Assembly: GCA_963573315.1 (NCBI GenBank)
Contig: OY752144.1
Span: 434,001-498,000 of the forward strand
Length of the DNA stretch: 64,000 nt
Direction: 5' to 3'
Source of the DNA: Entomortierella parvispora
Taxonomy: Eukaryota; Mortierellomycota; Mortierellomycetes; Mortierellales; Mortierellaceae
Shown: positions 34,349 to 45,655 of the stretch, one piece after another
Layout: every line of letters begins with the position of its first letter
How positions within the stretch are numbered: position 1 is the first letter of the stretch
The notes under the pieces: generated by a model
Database searches by the model: none
What the model saw: the letters and a program-made list of their open reading frames with translations, nothing else
What the model was told of the DNA's origin: nothing
Made by a program: the position numbers and the translations under genes

Positions 34349-37300
34349 ATGGACCCCCATGCTGGAACAGGACGTGTCGTGCTCCCTACCAATGTCAGAC
34401 CTACCCACTATGACCTCACCCTCTCGCCAGACTTGGTCGACTTTACGTTCCATGGCCATGTCCTGATCAATCTCGACATCAACCAGCCCACAACCGCCAT
34501 CACCCTCAACAGTAACCAACTGACCATCGTCTCGGCCAAGCTCACCAACCTCGCCTTGAAGACAGAATCCAGGTATATATCGATAATCTTGCTGGAGTGT
34601 CTCTTTATTGTCTTTGATCTCAAGGCGCGCGTTTTTGTCTTTCAAAGAACCACTGATTGTTAACGCCTTTTATCTTTCCTTCCTTCTCTCTCTCCATCCC
34701 GTGGCGGAGGATAGCCAAGAGGCAACTGACATCACTCTCGACAAGACCAACGAGACCGCAACGTTGACATTTGCAGATGAGCTTCAACCTGGATCGACCG
34801 CTGTGCTCCACATTGTCTTCAAGGGTATCCTCAACGAGAGCATGAATGGTTTTTACAGAAGTTCGTTCAAGGACAACGACGGCAAGACTCATTACATTGC
34901 CACTACACAGTTCGAGGCGACGGATGCTCGCAAGGCCTTCCCTTGCTGGGATGAGGTACTGTTTATGAGACTTGCCCCCAGGCATTTTTTCTTCCTGCGT
35001 ATGATTGCAAACACCCTGGCGAGATGGCTGACTTCTTTTTTGCCCCTGAAACTTGTCAGCCTGCGATCAAAGCGACTTTTGACATCACGTTGCGCGTCCC
35101 CTCGGACTTGGTTGCGTTGTCCAACATGAACGTTATTTCTGAGAAGGATATTAGACACAGTGGGAAGCTAAAGGGCGATTCCACCAAGGGACCTGATGCC
35201 GACCCTTCGACTCAAAAGGACGATGTTCCTTCAACTCAAAAGGGCGATGTCCCTTCAACTCAAAAGGGCGATGTTCCTTCGACTCAAAAGGGAGACGTTC
35301 CTTCGACTCAGAAGGGCGATGTTCCTTCAACTCAAAAGGGAGATGTTCCTTCAGCTCAAAAGGGAGACGTTCCTTCGACTCAGAAGGGCGATGTTCCTTC
35401 AACTCAAAAGGGAGATGTTCCTTCAGCTCAAAAGGGAGATGTTCCTTCAGCTCAAAAGGGAGATGTTCCTTCAGCTCAAAAGGGAGATGTTCCTTCAGCT
35501 CAAAAGGGCGACGCAGTGACTGGATATACTGGATCTCGCAAGGAAGTCAAGTTTGCCACCACCCCTGTTATGAGCACTTACGTATGTTCACTTTTTTTTT
35601 GTCCGCTTAATCTTGGATCAGCCTTACAATCCCAAACTAACAGCCACCTGCGGACCTCATTTTAGTTGGTTGCCTTCATTGTCGGAAAGTTTGAGTACAT
35701 CGAGACTGTGACCAAAAACCTCCCTCAACCCATTACCTGCCGTGTCTACGTTCTTCCTGGAAAAACTGAGGAAGCCGAGTTTGCTCTCTCAGTTACCCCT
35801 CTTGCCTTGGAATACTTTACGGAGCTGTTTGGTGTCGCATATCCCCTCCCAAAGATGGATTTGATTACCATCCCTGATTTCGAATCTGGAGCCATGGAGA
35901 ACTGGGGTTTGGTTACTTATCGCGCCATTCGTCTTCTTTTCAACGAGAAGACAAGTGATCTCAGCTACAAGCGTCATATTGCTGTAAGAGACCCCAGAAG
36001 GCTATATGCACCTTTCATGTCTACATCTTAACTTTTCTCTCTAATAACCACGCTCCTTCTTCCTTCTGAACATATAGTACACCATCTGTCACGAAATCGC
36101 CCATCAGTGGTTTGGAAACTTGGTCACTATGGATTGGTGGGACTACCTCTGGTTGAACGAGGGCTTTGCTACCTGGGTTGGTAATCTGGCAGTGTCAAAG
36201 TTCTTCCCAGAGTGGGACAACTGGTCCTACTTCATTGCTGATGGATTCCAGATGGGCTTGGCCTTGGATGGTCTCCGTAGCAGTCATCCTATCGAAGTTC
36301 CCTGCAAGCATCCTCATGAGATCCACCAGATTTTCGATGCCATCAGTTATTACAAGGGAGCTTCTTGCATTCGCATGCTGAGCTCTTGGTTGGGATTGGA
36401 CGTGTTCTTGGCCGGTATCCGTCGTTACATGAAGAAGCACGCGTACAAGAACACCAGCACTGAGGACCTGTGGGCTGCTCTTAGTGAAGAGTCTGGAGTC
36501 GATGTGGGATTGTTCATGAATGCTTGGATCAAGCAAGTTGGCGTGAGTAATCTGTTCCATTTAGACGGTAGAGTGGTGGCTACATCAGTCCAGTGAGCTA
36601 ACGTTTTCTTTTTCTTTTTCTTTTCTTTCACAGTATCCCGTTGTGGATGTCGAAGAGAATGCAGATGCGAGTGCATTGACTTTCAAGCAGTCGCGCTACT
36701 TGTCCTCTGGAGATCTTACCGCCGAAGAAGACACCGCACGCTGGACCATTCCCTTGGGCATTGAACCCGCAAACAGCGACAGCAAGCAAAATACGCCGTT
36801 GCTGAAGGACGACTCTGTCGTCGTCAACCTTGAGACGAGTGGACACTACAAGGTCAACTCGGGCTACAATGGATTTTTCCGCACTGCCTACCCTTCAACT
36901 GCGTTGACTCGCATCAGTCAGTCGATCAAGGCCAAGGACCCGCTTTTCACCCCCGGTGACCGTGTTGGCCTTTTGGCTGACTTGGGAGCCCTTAGCAAGA
37001 GTGGCCATGTCAAAACCAGCTCTCTCTTGGAGCTTCTCGAGTCCTTTGAAGAGGAGGATCAATATGTTGTCTGGGTTGCCATCGCTGAGCGCGTCAATGT
37101 CATCTCGTCCGTGTTTTACCAGCAGCCAGAAGACTTCCAGAAGGCGCTGGAAAAGTTCCAGAGAGCCTTGTTCTCCAAGGCGGCGGCCAAGTTAGGCTGG
37201 GAATCCAAGGAAACTGACGACTATCGCTCCACGCTGTTGCGCAAGTTGCTTTTGACCAACGCTGGTTGCGCTGGTGACGAGTCGATGGTGAAGGAGGCTC

Positions 37301-37967
37301 AGAAGCGATTTGCATCGTACATTGGAGGCGATGTCAAGGCCCTGAATCAGAATGTGCAGAGTGCCGCCTTTGAGATCGTTGTCCTCCACGGCGAGGATTC
37401 CGATTTCGAGAGTGTCCTCAAGTGCTGGCGCGATGCTACAGCTACGGATCAAAAGTTGGCCGCCATTGGTGCATTGACGACTGTCCACAACCCTGCTTTG
37501 GTGAAACAATTGCTTGAGATCTCGGTGTCGGACGAAGTCAAGGCTCAGGATATTGGATACTTTTTCGGAGGGTAAGTACATTTGAATGCAGGCATGCAAA
37601 GGTATATATATCCAAAATGCTGATCTAGATGCTTCTATCCTTTTCATTCCGCCACTGTAGACTGTCGCGCAACCCAACCAGTCGCCACACTCTCTGGGAG
37701 TACATCAAGTCGAACTGGGACATGCTCAACAAGAGATACGAGGGCTCGATGGCCCTCCTCGGCAACATTGTCAAGAGCGGAGTGGGCCGATTTGCAAGCG
37801 AGGATATGGCGAAGGACTGCGAGAAGTTCTTTGAGGGCAAGAACGTCAACGACATTTCGCGCCCGATTGCGCAGAGCTTGGAGGTTGTTCGCTCAAACGC
37901 AAAGTGGGTTGCCCGTGATGCCGAGGATGTCCGTCAGTGGCTGGTGACCAAGGGCTACCTGGCCTAG
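34349..37967 (+). CDS. APE2: M1 zinc aminopeptidase (Ape2/Aap1, puromycin-sensitive type)
   Basis: It removes N-terminal residues from peptides. Exons 34349-34572, 34715-34955, 35060-35581, 35666-35983, 36078-36542, 36634-37571 and 37661-37967 give 1004 residues in consistent phase. The start is MDPHAGTGRVVLPTNVRPTH. Catalytic features: exopeptidase motif GAMEN (about 404-408), zinc site HEIAHQW with the third ligand in LWLNEGFATW (H440, H444, E463), and YKGASCIRML with the transition-state Tyr upstream region. The C-terminal ERAP1-like helical domain is complete (ends GYLA). The protein is over 100 residues longer than usual because exon 3 carries a 24-bp minisatellite between VISEKDIRHSG and KFATTPVMSTY, a loop of the N-terminal beta domain. 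Cytosolic location is expected by family. Confidence 0.95.
35204..35515 (+). repeat. 24-bp coding minisatellite, 13 copies
   Basis: Tandem 24-base units each encoding (S/A)(T/A)QKGDVP inside exon 3 of the aminopeptidase (residues about 204-307). Variation between copies is limited to T/A at the second residue, the first GGC/GAC codon and synonymous changes (GGC/GGA, GTT/GTC), arranged in higher-order pairs. The array is in frame and interrupts no catalytic motif. Confidence 0.95.
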
Positions 37968-38485
37968 GAAGCTAAAAAAAACAGACAAGTTGTAATTTCG
38001 CGCGAGAGTGGTTATGAGCATTCCATCTTCTCGTTGTAGCAGCAGCAATAAAAACAGCATCATTTCTACGTACTGTAGCTCAACTCAAGTACACTTACTT
38101 TCGGGCCAAGGGGCCAGCAAGAGAACAAATAATGTTTCCCGTGGGTCCGGATGAGGTCAGACGTGTGGACTGGGAGCCGACAATTGCAGAGCAGAGCACG
38201 CACACGAGTTCAGGCAGAGTGCTCTCAGCAATGTCCATGGGAACGGAACGGGGGACGGTGTCGTGCAACCACGCCATTTTCCTCTTTGCACGACCCTTTT
38301 TTCCCTTTCTTCTTTTCGTTCCTTTTTCCTTCAGTTTCCCTCGTCCGTCTCTGCTCTGCTCTTTTTTTTTTTTTTTTTTTTTGTGTGCTGCTTCCTCCAC
38401 TCTTGAATGCATTGTCCGCACCCGCGCGCTTCGCCCATCCCTTCCTTCTCCACACCCGACCCTCCCTCTCCCCTCTCCTCACCAC
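37968..38485. other. Intergenic region between aminopeptidase and exportin genes
   Basis: 518 bases. The aminopeptidase 3' region has AATAAA at 38047. The exportin leader is very T/C-rich with a T run at about 38364-38383. No gene was seen. Confidence 0.5.
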
Positions 38486-41400
38486 ATGGATGCGCTCGAG
38501 CGGTTGCTGGCCGAGTTCTTCGCGCCCAGCACATCCACAGACCGGAAAAGGTCAATCGGTACGGTGCCTTTCTTTGTTTCTCCACATGCTCATGCATGCA
38601 TGTCGCGCTGCGGCTGGTGTGGGCGGAATCTGTTTGGATTGAAGTGCTCTTTGGCTGCATCCAAAAAACGAGTCCATGCTGACAGATCCAATCTTCTCTT
38701 GATTGTCATTTAGAGCTGCAACTGGAAACACAGCGACCAAGTCTGGACGACTGCCGATTCCTGCTGTCCAATGGACCGTCTGATCTCCTCGCCTGGTATG
38801 CTGCCTCACAGTTCCAAAAGCGAATCCACACGGAATGGAGTGGCCTCGACCCAGGAGTACAACAGAGCAACCGATCGTTTCTTCTCCACTTTCTGAGCCA
38901 GCACTTTGGGACAGTCGCCCCAGAGCAAGGAAGGTGGGCAAGTCTGGGACCTATGGAAGGAAACGGCTCAGGAACCCTCGATGGCTCAAAGTCTCCAGAG
39001 TCCTCAAAGACCTTCCCGCCCTTTGTTCTCAACAAGGTCATCCAGCTTGTCACAGACATTGCGCTACTAGATTGGCCGGATCGATTCCCAGAACTGCTTC
39101 CAGAGATATTAACCCTCATTCAGAGCAAGAACAGGAACCATGGGCTTCTGGGCTGGACTATACTGGAGGCCTTTGTTCAGGAATTCATAGCAACATACCC
39201 AGCTCCGGGATCAGGGGCTTCGCACCGACCCCGCTTTGTGCTTTCACAGAGACAACAGTACTTGTGGGGGCACTTCAAAGGACAGGTTCCCGAGCTCATG
39301 ACTCTCATGGTTCAACATCTCGACACCAGTTACAACAGGACATTGGTGGCACCACTTGCCACTGAAGCGCCTGCACCTTCGCCAGTTGAGAATGGGATTT
39401 GGGGTGGTACGACCAACTTTGGACGACGGCCGAGCGCGGCGGCGCAGCCTTTGTCGCCATTAATGCCAAATAACAGTTCATTCTATGGCTCAAGAGCCGT
39501 GCCTGGGTCAATCAGCAACTCGTTCGCAAACTTCAACGCTTCGGGATCAGGATCGTTTATCAGTCAATCGCAAGATCAAGGGGCAGCCTACTCGTTTGGA
39601 AAATCGCCCACGACAGCTTTACGCAAATCATTATCACAGTTTCTTGGAGGATCAGGTTTAGGAATGGATGACGATCATGCGATGCCTCCACCGTCCCCTG
39701 CACAAGGATCAGGACTGCATATGCTGCATGCTCGACAAAGGATGGGATCCATCAGCGAACTGGGACAGATGGCGATGAGGAGAAACTCGATAAATGCGGC
39801 AGCGATGCAGAGCAGGCGTGGATCAGTTGACGCGACCTTTGTCAGTGGCAGTAGAATGGACTCACACACTCGAAAGACCTGTCTCCTAGCACTGAAGGCT
39901 CTCACGGCACTTCTTTCTTGCCCAGCATTGGATGCTAAGCAGGCTTCATTTTCCAGCGCAATCGCCATCGTCCTCAAGTTTTCAACTCTTCATCAAAACA
40001 AGACCGTGGACTTGGGCATTCTGGCATTGAGCTGTTTGAACGGTCTTGTAGCAAGACCAGGATTCTTGGCAACGAACCAAGAGGCAATGGCAGGAGCTAT
40101 CAAGATCATGTCCAGCCTGATCCGCTATTTCAATGAGGTGAAAGATGGCATTGACGACATTGATGAAGGGTAACAAAACAAAAGGCTGTAAACTGCACGG
40201 CTTGCCTTGAAATCAAGATCTGCCTTTTGATGTTGTGTTTCTCATTGTAGATACCTGCAAATGTTTATGCATTTTGTTGCTATTTTCTGCACGTTGCCTC
40301 ATCTCGAACGGGCTGAGCGAGAGCAAGGTCTTCCCACTGCCGACTTCCTCCATTCATTTGCAAAGTTCACCCTTGAGAAGGTAGGGAAGCATGCCTAGGA
40401 GTCATTACTTCTATGATTGAAGTAACGAGGCACTTAGAACAAGTCCTTTTCTTTCATTCCTGGACTGCACAAATAGGTGTCGGTGGATTATCTAAAGGCA
40501 TGCATGGACATTTGGAAAGGACTGCTAGATGCAATGATCTACAGCGCCTCAGAGCTACCTCGACCTATACCAGCAGAACACCCCTTGCGACGATTGCAGG
40601 CCCCACTCTTATTTTTCTTGTCGGCGCTTGTCAATAACTTTTATGACATGAAAGGAGCCACACAGTCAGAGGAGGCCTTTTCGACATTTGAGGTTGAGGA
40701 TGAGGAAGACTTGGGGGTCTTGACAGAGCTAGTCGAGAGTTTTGCAGGACTGATGGGCGAAATCTTTATGGACGAAGTCATTGAGATGTTGGTATGACCT
40801 GAATCAAGTGGCCACGTGTTTGTAACTAAACCAGGATGATATATCTAACAATGTATCCATCTGTCGAATGTTTTCTTTTGTTTTTAGAATCCGTTACTCC
40901 ATCAACAACTCGACACATATTCGAGGCGAGATATCGGCGAATGTAAAACAGTAAGTCCCAAAACTTTTTGATCCAGTCTCATGATGATCTTTTTGTTGCG
41001 GTTTTTTTGGAACTAACATTTTTATAATACATCTCACTAGCTGCCTGTAACTCTAGGAATATTGACACGAATTGCGTATAACTTTCAGCAGAATTTTGAC
41101 AGGACGCGCCAATACACATCCAACCTCTTTGTAAGCCTTACGCGGACGACAAGGATATCTATTGAATACTACGGCGCAACTGGAGGAGCAAGCAGTCCAG
41201 GAAAAGACGAGGCTGAATTGACAGGATCAATGTAGGTGGATCTCTCACAAAAATCTGCCTGATTTTACTTTTCTCACTTCTTCGTAGCTCTAACCAACGT
41301 TAACGGGAACAATGAATCGATTAGAACGCTGGCGTTGTTGCATTCCCTGATGCCCCTCATTCCATGGTTGGAACAACTTCGCCAAGCTGAGACCAACTCA

Positions 41401-43616
41401 AATGTACATACTAGTCCCGGTCCTATCGCTCAGGATATATATCGCGAGCTTGTTCAGATCCTGTGCAACCTCTTCAAATCGTTACTCCCATCCTCTTCTG
41501 CCGTACCTCTGCTGCAACAAGCATCTGGCAACAACTCCGCAGTAGCACCGGCGCTTTCGATGAGCACCTTTCTGGGACCCGTTTCAACGTCATGTTCTCC
41601 TATGGATCGGAAGCTTCTACATGCATCCGTGACTTCACTTCGACTCTTGACGCTTCAGGTTCGAATGCCCACAATGAGCGGGGGTGATAAAGTTGCGTTT
41701 TGGAATATGGAACCGATTCAAGGACTCGTCTCGTGCTTACATCAGAACGTGCTGTTGAATGGAGACTTTATGGGAGATGAATTTCCCACATCGATGCTGA
41801 ACAGTGGACTCGAGGAAGAAGAATCTTTGGATCGGGAAGGTATTACGCCTACGGATGAATTATTCCAGCTGGCATTCACTGCCGTTACGTATGGACTGGT
41901 TCTTGGGGTGGACGACAATACCCACGCACCAGTCTCAATCCCGGTACGACTTCATAATCGAAATAGTTGTGCAGGACCACATGTTTGACTCTTCTTCACT
42001 TCTAACGCTTCTTTTTTTGTATACTTTGGCTCAGGCTCTTGTTCGCTTTCTGGCGCCAATAACACAGCCCTTCCGGGATCTATTGGAAGATCCTCGTGCG
42101 GCTCAATCAGCGTATTGGTCGAATCCAGATGTGCGCTCCACAATCCATCGATCATTGGCTATCATTCGAGCCGTAGTGGCCTCAGTCAGCGAAGCGTCAG
42201 ATACGCCAAGAGGAATGGTGTTTGAGGCTTCAAAAGTGATGATTCATTACGCTGAACAATATTTGAAGATCTATCTGGATGACCAAGGTAGGGGCTACAA
42301 TATTTCCCTTTGAAGGCTTTTGCCGAGATCTCTTAAAACTCATCACTTCATCCTTTTTTTCAGAGATCTACATGGACATCTTGCGATTCTACAAAGTAGA
42401 GATCAAGAGCCTTAATCGTCTTACTAGCGCAACACGCGGTCTATTGATTGCTCAATTCTTGATGGATCAGCTGACGTCGCCCAATCCGTCGTTATTGGAT
42501 ACGGCCTTTACAACGTCTCCACTGGATCAACAACGCCAACAAAGGTCGTTCGCAGAACACCAACAGATGATTCTGGACCGGATCAAGGCGTCGGTCGAGA
42601 TTATCAGAACAGTTTTGGAAATCTCAAAGAAGGAGGTGACAGCCGCCCTGCCAGACTTTGCACGGTTCTTGTTTTTCCAACTCGGCCCTAAGCTAATGGG
42701 CACTGGAGCAAAGATTGGGTCGCCATCGACACCACTGTCATTGTCATCGTCGCCAGCACCCCAGGAGCGATCCAATGGTGACTCGAACAATGGAGTCTTG
42801 GAACTGATGGGCCTGTATCTGTCAACGATCAAAACCATGGTTCTGAACCACAGTCGATACTTTTTCTCCCACACCCTAAACTCCAAATCTGGAGGGTCAA
42901 TAGCGGGATGCGGAGCAACCACCGCGTCAGCAGCCATGGATCCATGCAGCCAAGAAGCACTTCAGGGCTGTTTAGAGACTTTAGCCCAAGGATTGCATCG
43001 ACCCGAACCGGATGTTGTTCGTCAATCGATCGAAATTTTACGGGAGATGCATCAATCGCACCTATGTCGACTATTTGATCGAGAGGAGTTCCAGACTCGG
43101 TTCCGGTTCGAGTTTTTACAGATTTTATTCCGGCTAGCTTTAAGTCACGGACAAGATCTTCTGCTGGAGGAAATGGCGGATTTGATGCATTTGATGGTCA
43201 AGGACTCGTCTGGGTCGATCTCGCTGGCCTCCCGAAGACTCTCCGGGCTGAATCAAAGGGATCACTCCAATGGACTTGCGGGATCACAAGAAGCGCCTGT
43301 GGCAGGATCGTTCTTGAGCGTTTGGCATGGAGATTTGAAGAGAATCGTGGCAGAACTACAGGTTACGCAGGTGCTTTCAGCCACGGATCTCACCTCTGCT
43401 CATGGAGGAGGTTCCTCACCTGGCTCTTTCTCCAACGGCGGCGGCAGTACCGATGGCTCAGACATGTATGCGGGTCTTTTGTTTCCAGACTCTGTCAAGG
43501 AACAGCTCTGGATGGGTCTGCAGCGTCTCGCAGAGGAAAGCGGATGTCGAGAAGGGCTGTATGATTTTGTGAGTGATGCACGGGTCTATGCTCAGGGTGT
43601 CCTGCAACTACGTTGA
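38486..43616 (+). CDS. XPO6: Exportin-6-like karyopherin-beta
   Basis: Exportin-6 returns actin-profilin complexes to the cytoplasm with RanGTP. Nine exons, 38486-38558, 38714-40169, 40251-40380, 40477-40791, 40888-40950, 41041-41231, 41325-41943, 42035-42287 and 42364-43616, give 1450 residues with matching phases. The N-terminus MDALERLLAEFFAPSTSTDRKR fits my memory of the exportin-6 start. The importin-beta N-terminal region follows: DCRFLLSNGPSDLLAWYAAS, FPPFVLNKVIQLVTDIALLDWPDRF. Later HEAT-like helices include VSVDYLKACMDIWKGLLD and YMDILRFYKVEIKSLNRLT. Residues about 270-420 form a Ser/Gly/Asn-rich insert that explains the extra length over animal XPO6. Another exportin (for example exportin-4 or -7) is less likely but not excluded. 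Confidence 0.7.
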
Positions 43617-44029
43617 AAGCCACCGACCGATATGGAGTTTGGACGAGCTTCTTTTTTTTTCTTTACTCCCGTGTATTTAAAAAAACCCAAAAACAATAAA
43701 AGAACCAAAGAATGAAGAAAAGCCCGGATGTTTGAACAGTGCAACCGCGACCACCGAAGCTTGGGGCTTTGGTTGTCTTAATCACGCGCCAGTCAAGGTT
43801 CAGTGTAATAAGTTTTGATAATCTTTGATAACAGTGCGAGCAGGGTCCAAGTAGAGCCATCCTCCCCCACTGTTAGTTCATTCGTTGGAGGGGGGGTTTT
43901 TTTTTTTTTGGCTTTCCTTGATCGGGATCACGTGATTTAACCCTACGCCACCAATTTTCAGTTACGCCACTAATATTGTCGGAGCCAGGAACCGCTCGGT
44001 CTCCGAATCCATGGTATTCAACAAGCTGA
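43617..44029. other. Intergenic region before the first tRNA-Asp
   Basis: 413 bases: exportin 3' flank (T runs, AATAAA near 43695) and the 5' flank of tRNA-Asp. No gene was seen. Confidence 0.5.
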
Positions 44030-44101
44030 TCCCCGATAGTATAGTGGTGAGTATCTCCGCCTGTCACGCGGAAGACCCGGGTTCAATTCCCGGTCGAGGA
44101 G
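44030..44101 (+). tRNA. tRNA-Asp(GTC), copy 1
   Basis: 72 bases with D-arm ATAGTATAGTGGTGAGTAT, anticodon arm TCCGCCTGTCACGCGGA (anticodon GTC), T-arm CCGGGTTCAATTCCCGG and discriminator G. Acceptor strands are TCCCCGA and TCGAGGA, leaving a C4-A69 mismatch. No intron is present. A T5 terminator is at 44106-44110. It is identical in sequence to the minus-strand copy at 58856-58927. Confidence 0.95.
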
Positions 44102-44689
44102 CTTCTTTTTGCCCCGGTTCCTGGGGCCTGCCGCCAGGGTGAGCGAAGGGGCAACCTAGATGGAGGAAGAACTTATCTATCCGCCGACTTTTTTTTTTTC
44201 TGTTAGCCGCCGAGCGGAAAACGCCTTCCTTTGTGGACATCCTAAACTGCCGATCTACCCAACGAGTCCGCTATTCTTGCAGTTGCTGGGCTTCGTTCGT
44301 GATATCGTCCGTACAGTGCCTGTCCGAGCAATTAGGATGCCTACAGCCAAGGACACAAACATCTGGCCAGACTCTTTTTTGTTACTTTATTACGCGTGCT
44401 TCTTCCAAAGCAAACGAGGCAATCCCGCGTAGTTGCCCACCGTCCGTCTAGACGTACCCTCAACGTGTGGCATGGACTTTGATATTTGTATCTCTGAGAT
44501 GCTTGATTCACACGAATGACTTTTTGAAGTGACAAATTTTTCTCCACTAAAGCCCAGACCCGGTGTTCGTTGGGCACACGTTTGAACTGGTAGTCACCAC
44601 ATCCTGTTTCTCGTTGGCCACCCCGAACCGAAAGAAACATCCTTCCTGAGCAGGCCAGAAGACGACGGACGGTTTGACTATTGGGTTTA
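44102..44689. other. Region between tRNA-Asp copy 1 and the MITE
   Basis: 588 bases with no recognisable gene. CCGCCGA motifs recur at about 44181 and 44209. Open frames such as 44341-44727 (-) show no domain. Confidence 0.45.
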
Positions 44690-45124
44690 TCTACTCGACA
44701 ACCCAGGTTGCTCGACTTATGTGACAACCCCCCACTTTTTGCGCTCTAACTCCATGTAACACTCTCTTTTGCTTTTCGAGACAAAAACGTGCAAGGAAGG
44801 GACGAAAACTCTTCGAGGCGACTTGTTATTCTCTCTTATTCTTCGAGGTATCGCCTTTAACCCCTCAGAGGCAAAGATTAACGCGTTTGTGGCGATATTG
44901 TCGCTTTTTAGCGAGTGTCAAGTCGCGTCGATAACGATATGGGACTTGAACTCTTGAATTGAGTTGCGGGAAACTGGGTGACGGAATGAGTGCGAATAAA
45001 GTAGCCGTTTACTGTTGTAACAAAGTGCTGGAGAAGAGAAGGCAAAAAAGAGTGTTACATGGAGTTAGAGCGCAAAAAGTGGGGGGTTGTCACCTAAGTC
45101 GAACAACCTGGGTTGTCGAGTAGA
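44690..45124. mobile_element. Non-autonomous DNA transposon (MITE), 435 bp, TA target duplication
   Basis: Terminal inverted repeats of about 80 bases start TCTACTCGACAACCCAGGTT at 44690 and end as the inverse complement at 45124. They differ at only a few positions; the shared inner block includes GACAACCCCCCACTTTTTGC. The element is flanked by TA on both sides (44688-44689 and 45125-45126), the signature of Tc1/mariner-type insertion. The 270-base core has no transposase frame. Confidence 0.88.
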
Positions 45125-45352
45125 TATGCAAAAAAAAAGAGGGAGAGAACAGTTCGTTTCTTTGTTAAACCGCACCGGAAAAAAACCCCAAAGCAGAATC
45201 TCCGAGCTGGAGCCGTGTATTTAATCTAGCCGCCGACCGTGCTCAGGGACCGATGGTTAAAGAATGGCAGGGTCGACAGATAAGCGACCCAAAAAGGAAG
45301 GTCCCCCAAGGTCGGCGGATAGATCTTTCGGTCTTTGGGTCCCAGGACAAAG

Positions 45353-45522
45353 TGTAACGTCCGGTGCAATACCGACGTATTTCTCCTGCCGTTTATTTCT
45401 AGTTAGAAAGAGTTGCGCTTGCGCGCCCCTTAAGTAGTGTGCGACAGTCATATCAGGCTGTCGCTCTCTATCATTAAACAGCACCTTTCTTTCTTCCTGA
45501 CGTACAGACCCCCGACATTTCA
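45353..45522 (+). repeat. E1 5' LTR (170 bp)
   Basis: Begins TGTAACGTCCGG and ends GACATTTCA, so it has the TG...CA termini. It contains the promoter and RNA start by position. The minus strand carries an incidental open frame that also appears at the other LTR copy. Confidence 0.95.
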
Positions 45523-45530
45523 TTTTTTTT
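45523..45530 (+). other. E1 T8 tract at the primer-binding-site position
   Basis: Eight T bases follow the 5' LTR immediately, then CAGGAACTGTG. There is no TGG start complementary to a tRNA CCA end. The same T8 is found at this position in E2. Confidence 0.7.
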
Positions 45531-45655
45531 CAGGAACTGTGATTGGCCGGTTTACGAAACGTCACTCCCACCAACTTGAGAAAAATTTCACCACCATCTC
45601 ATCGCCATTCCGCGGACCAACCACTCCATCATAATCTGGAAAGGAGAGCTTCAGG

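Noticed and set aside
35204-35515. CRISPR-like array of short direct repeats
   Set aside because: Units are contiguous without unique spacers, stay in frame and lie inside a eukaryotic coding exon, so it is a coding minisatellite.
45257-45523. Minus-strand ORF beginning MKCRGSVRQEERK, repeated at 58435-58839
   Set aside because: Both copies are the antisense of the E1 LTR; the identity reflects LTR duplication, not a gene family.
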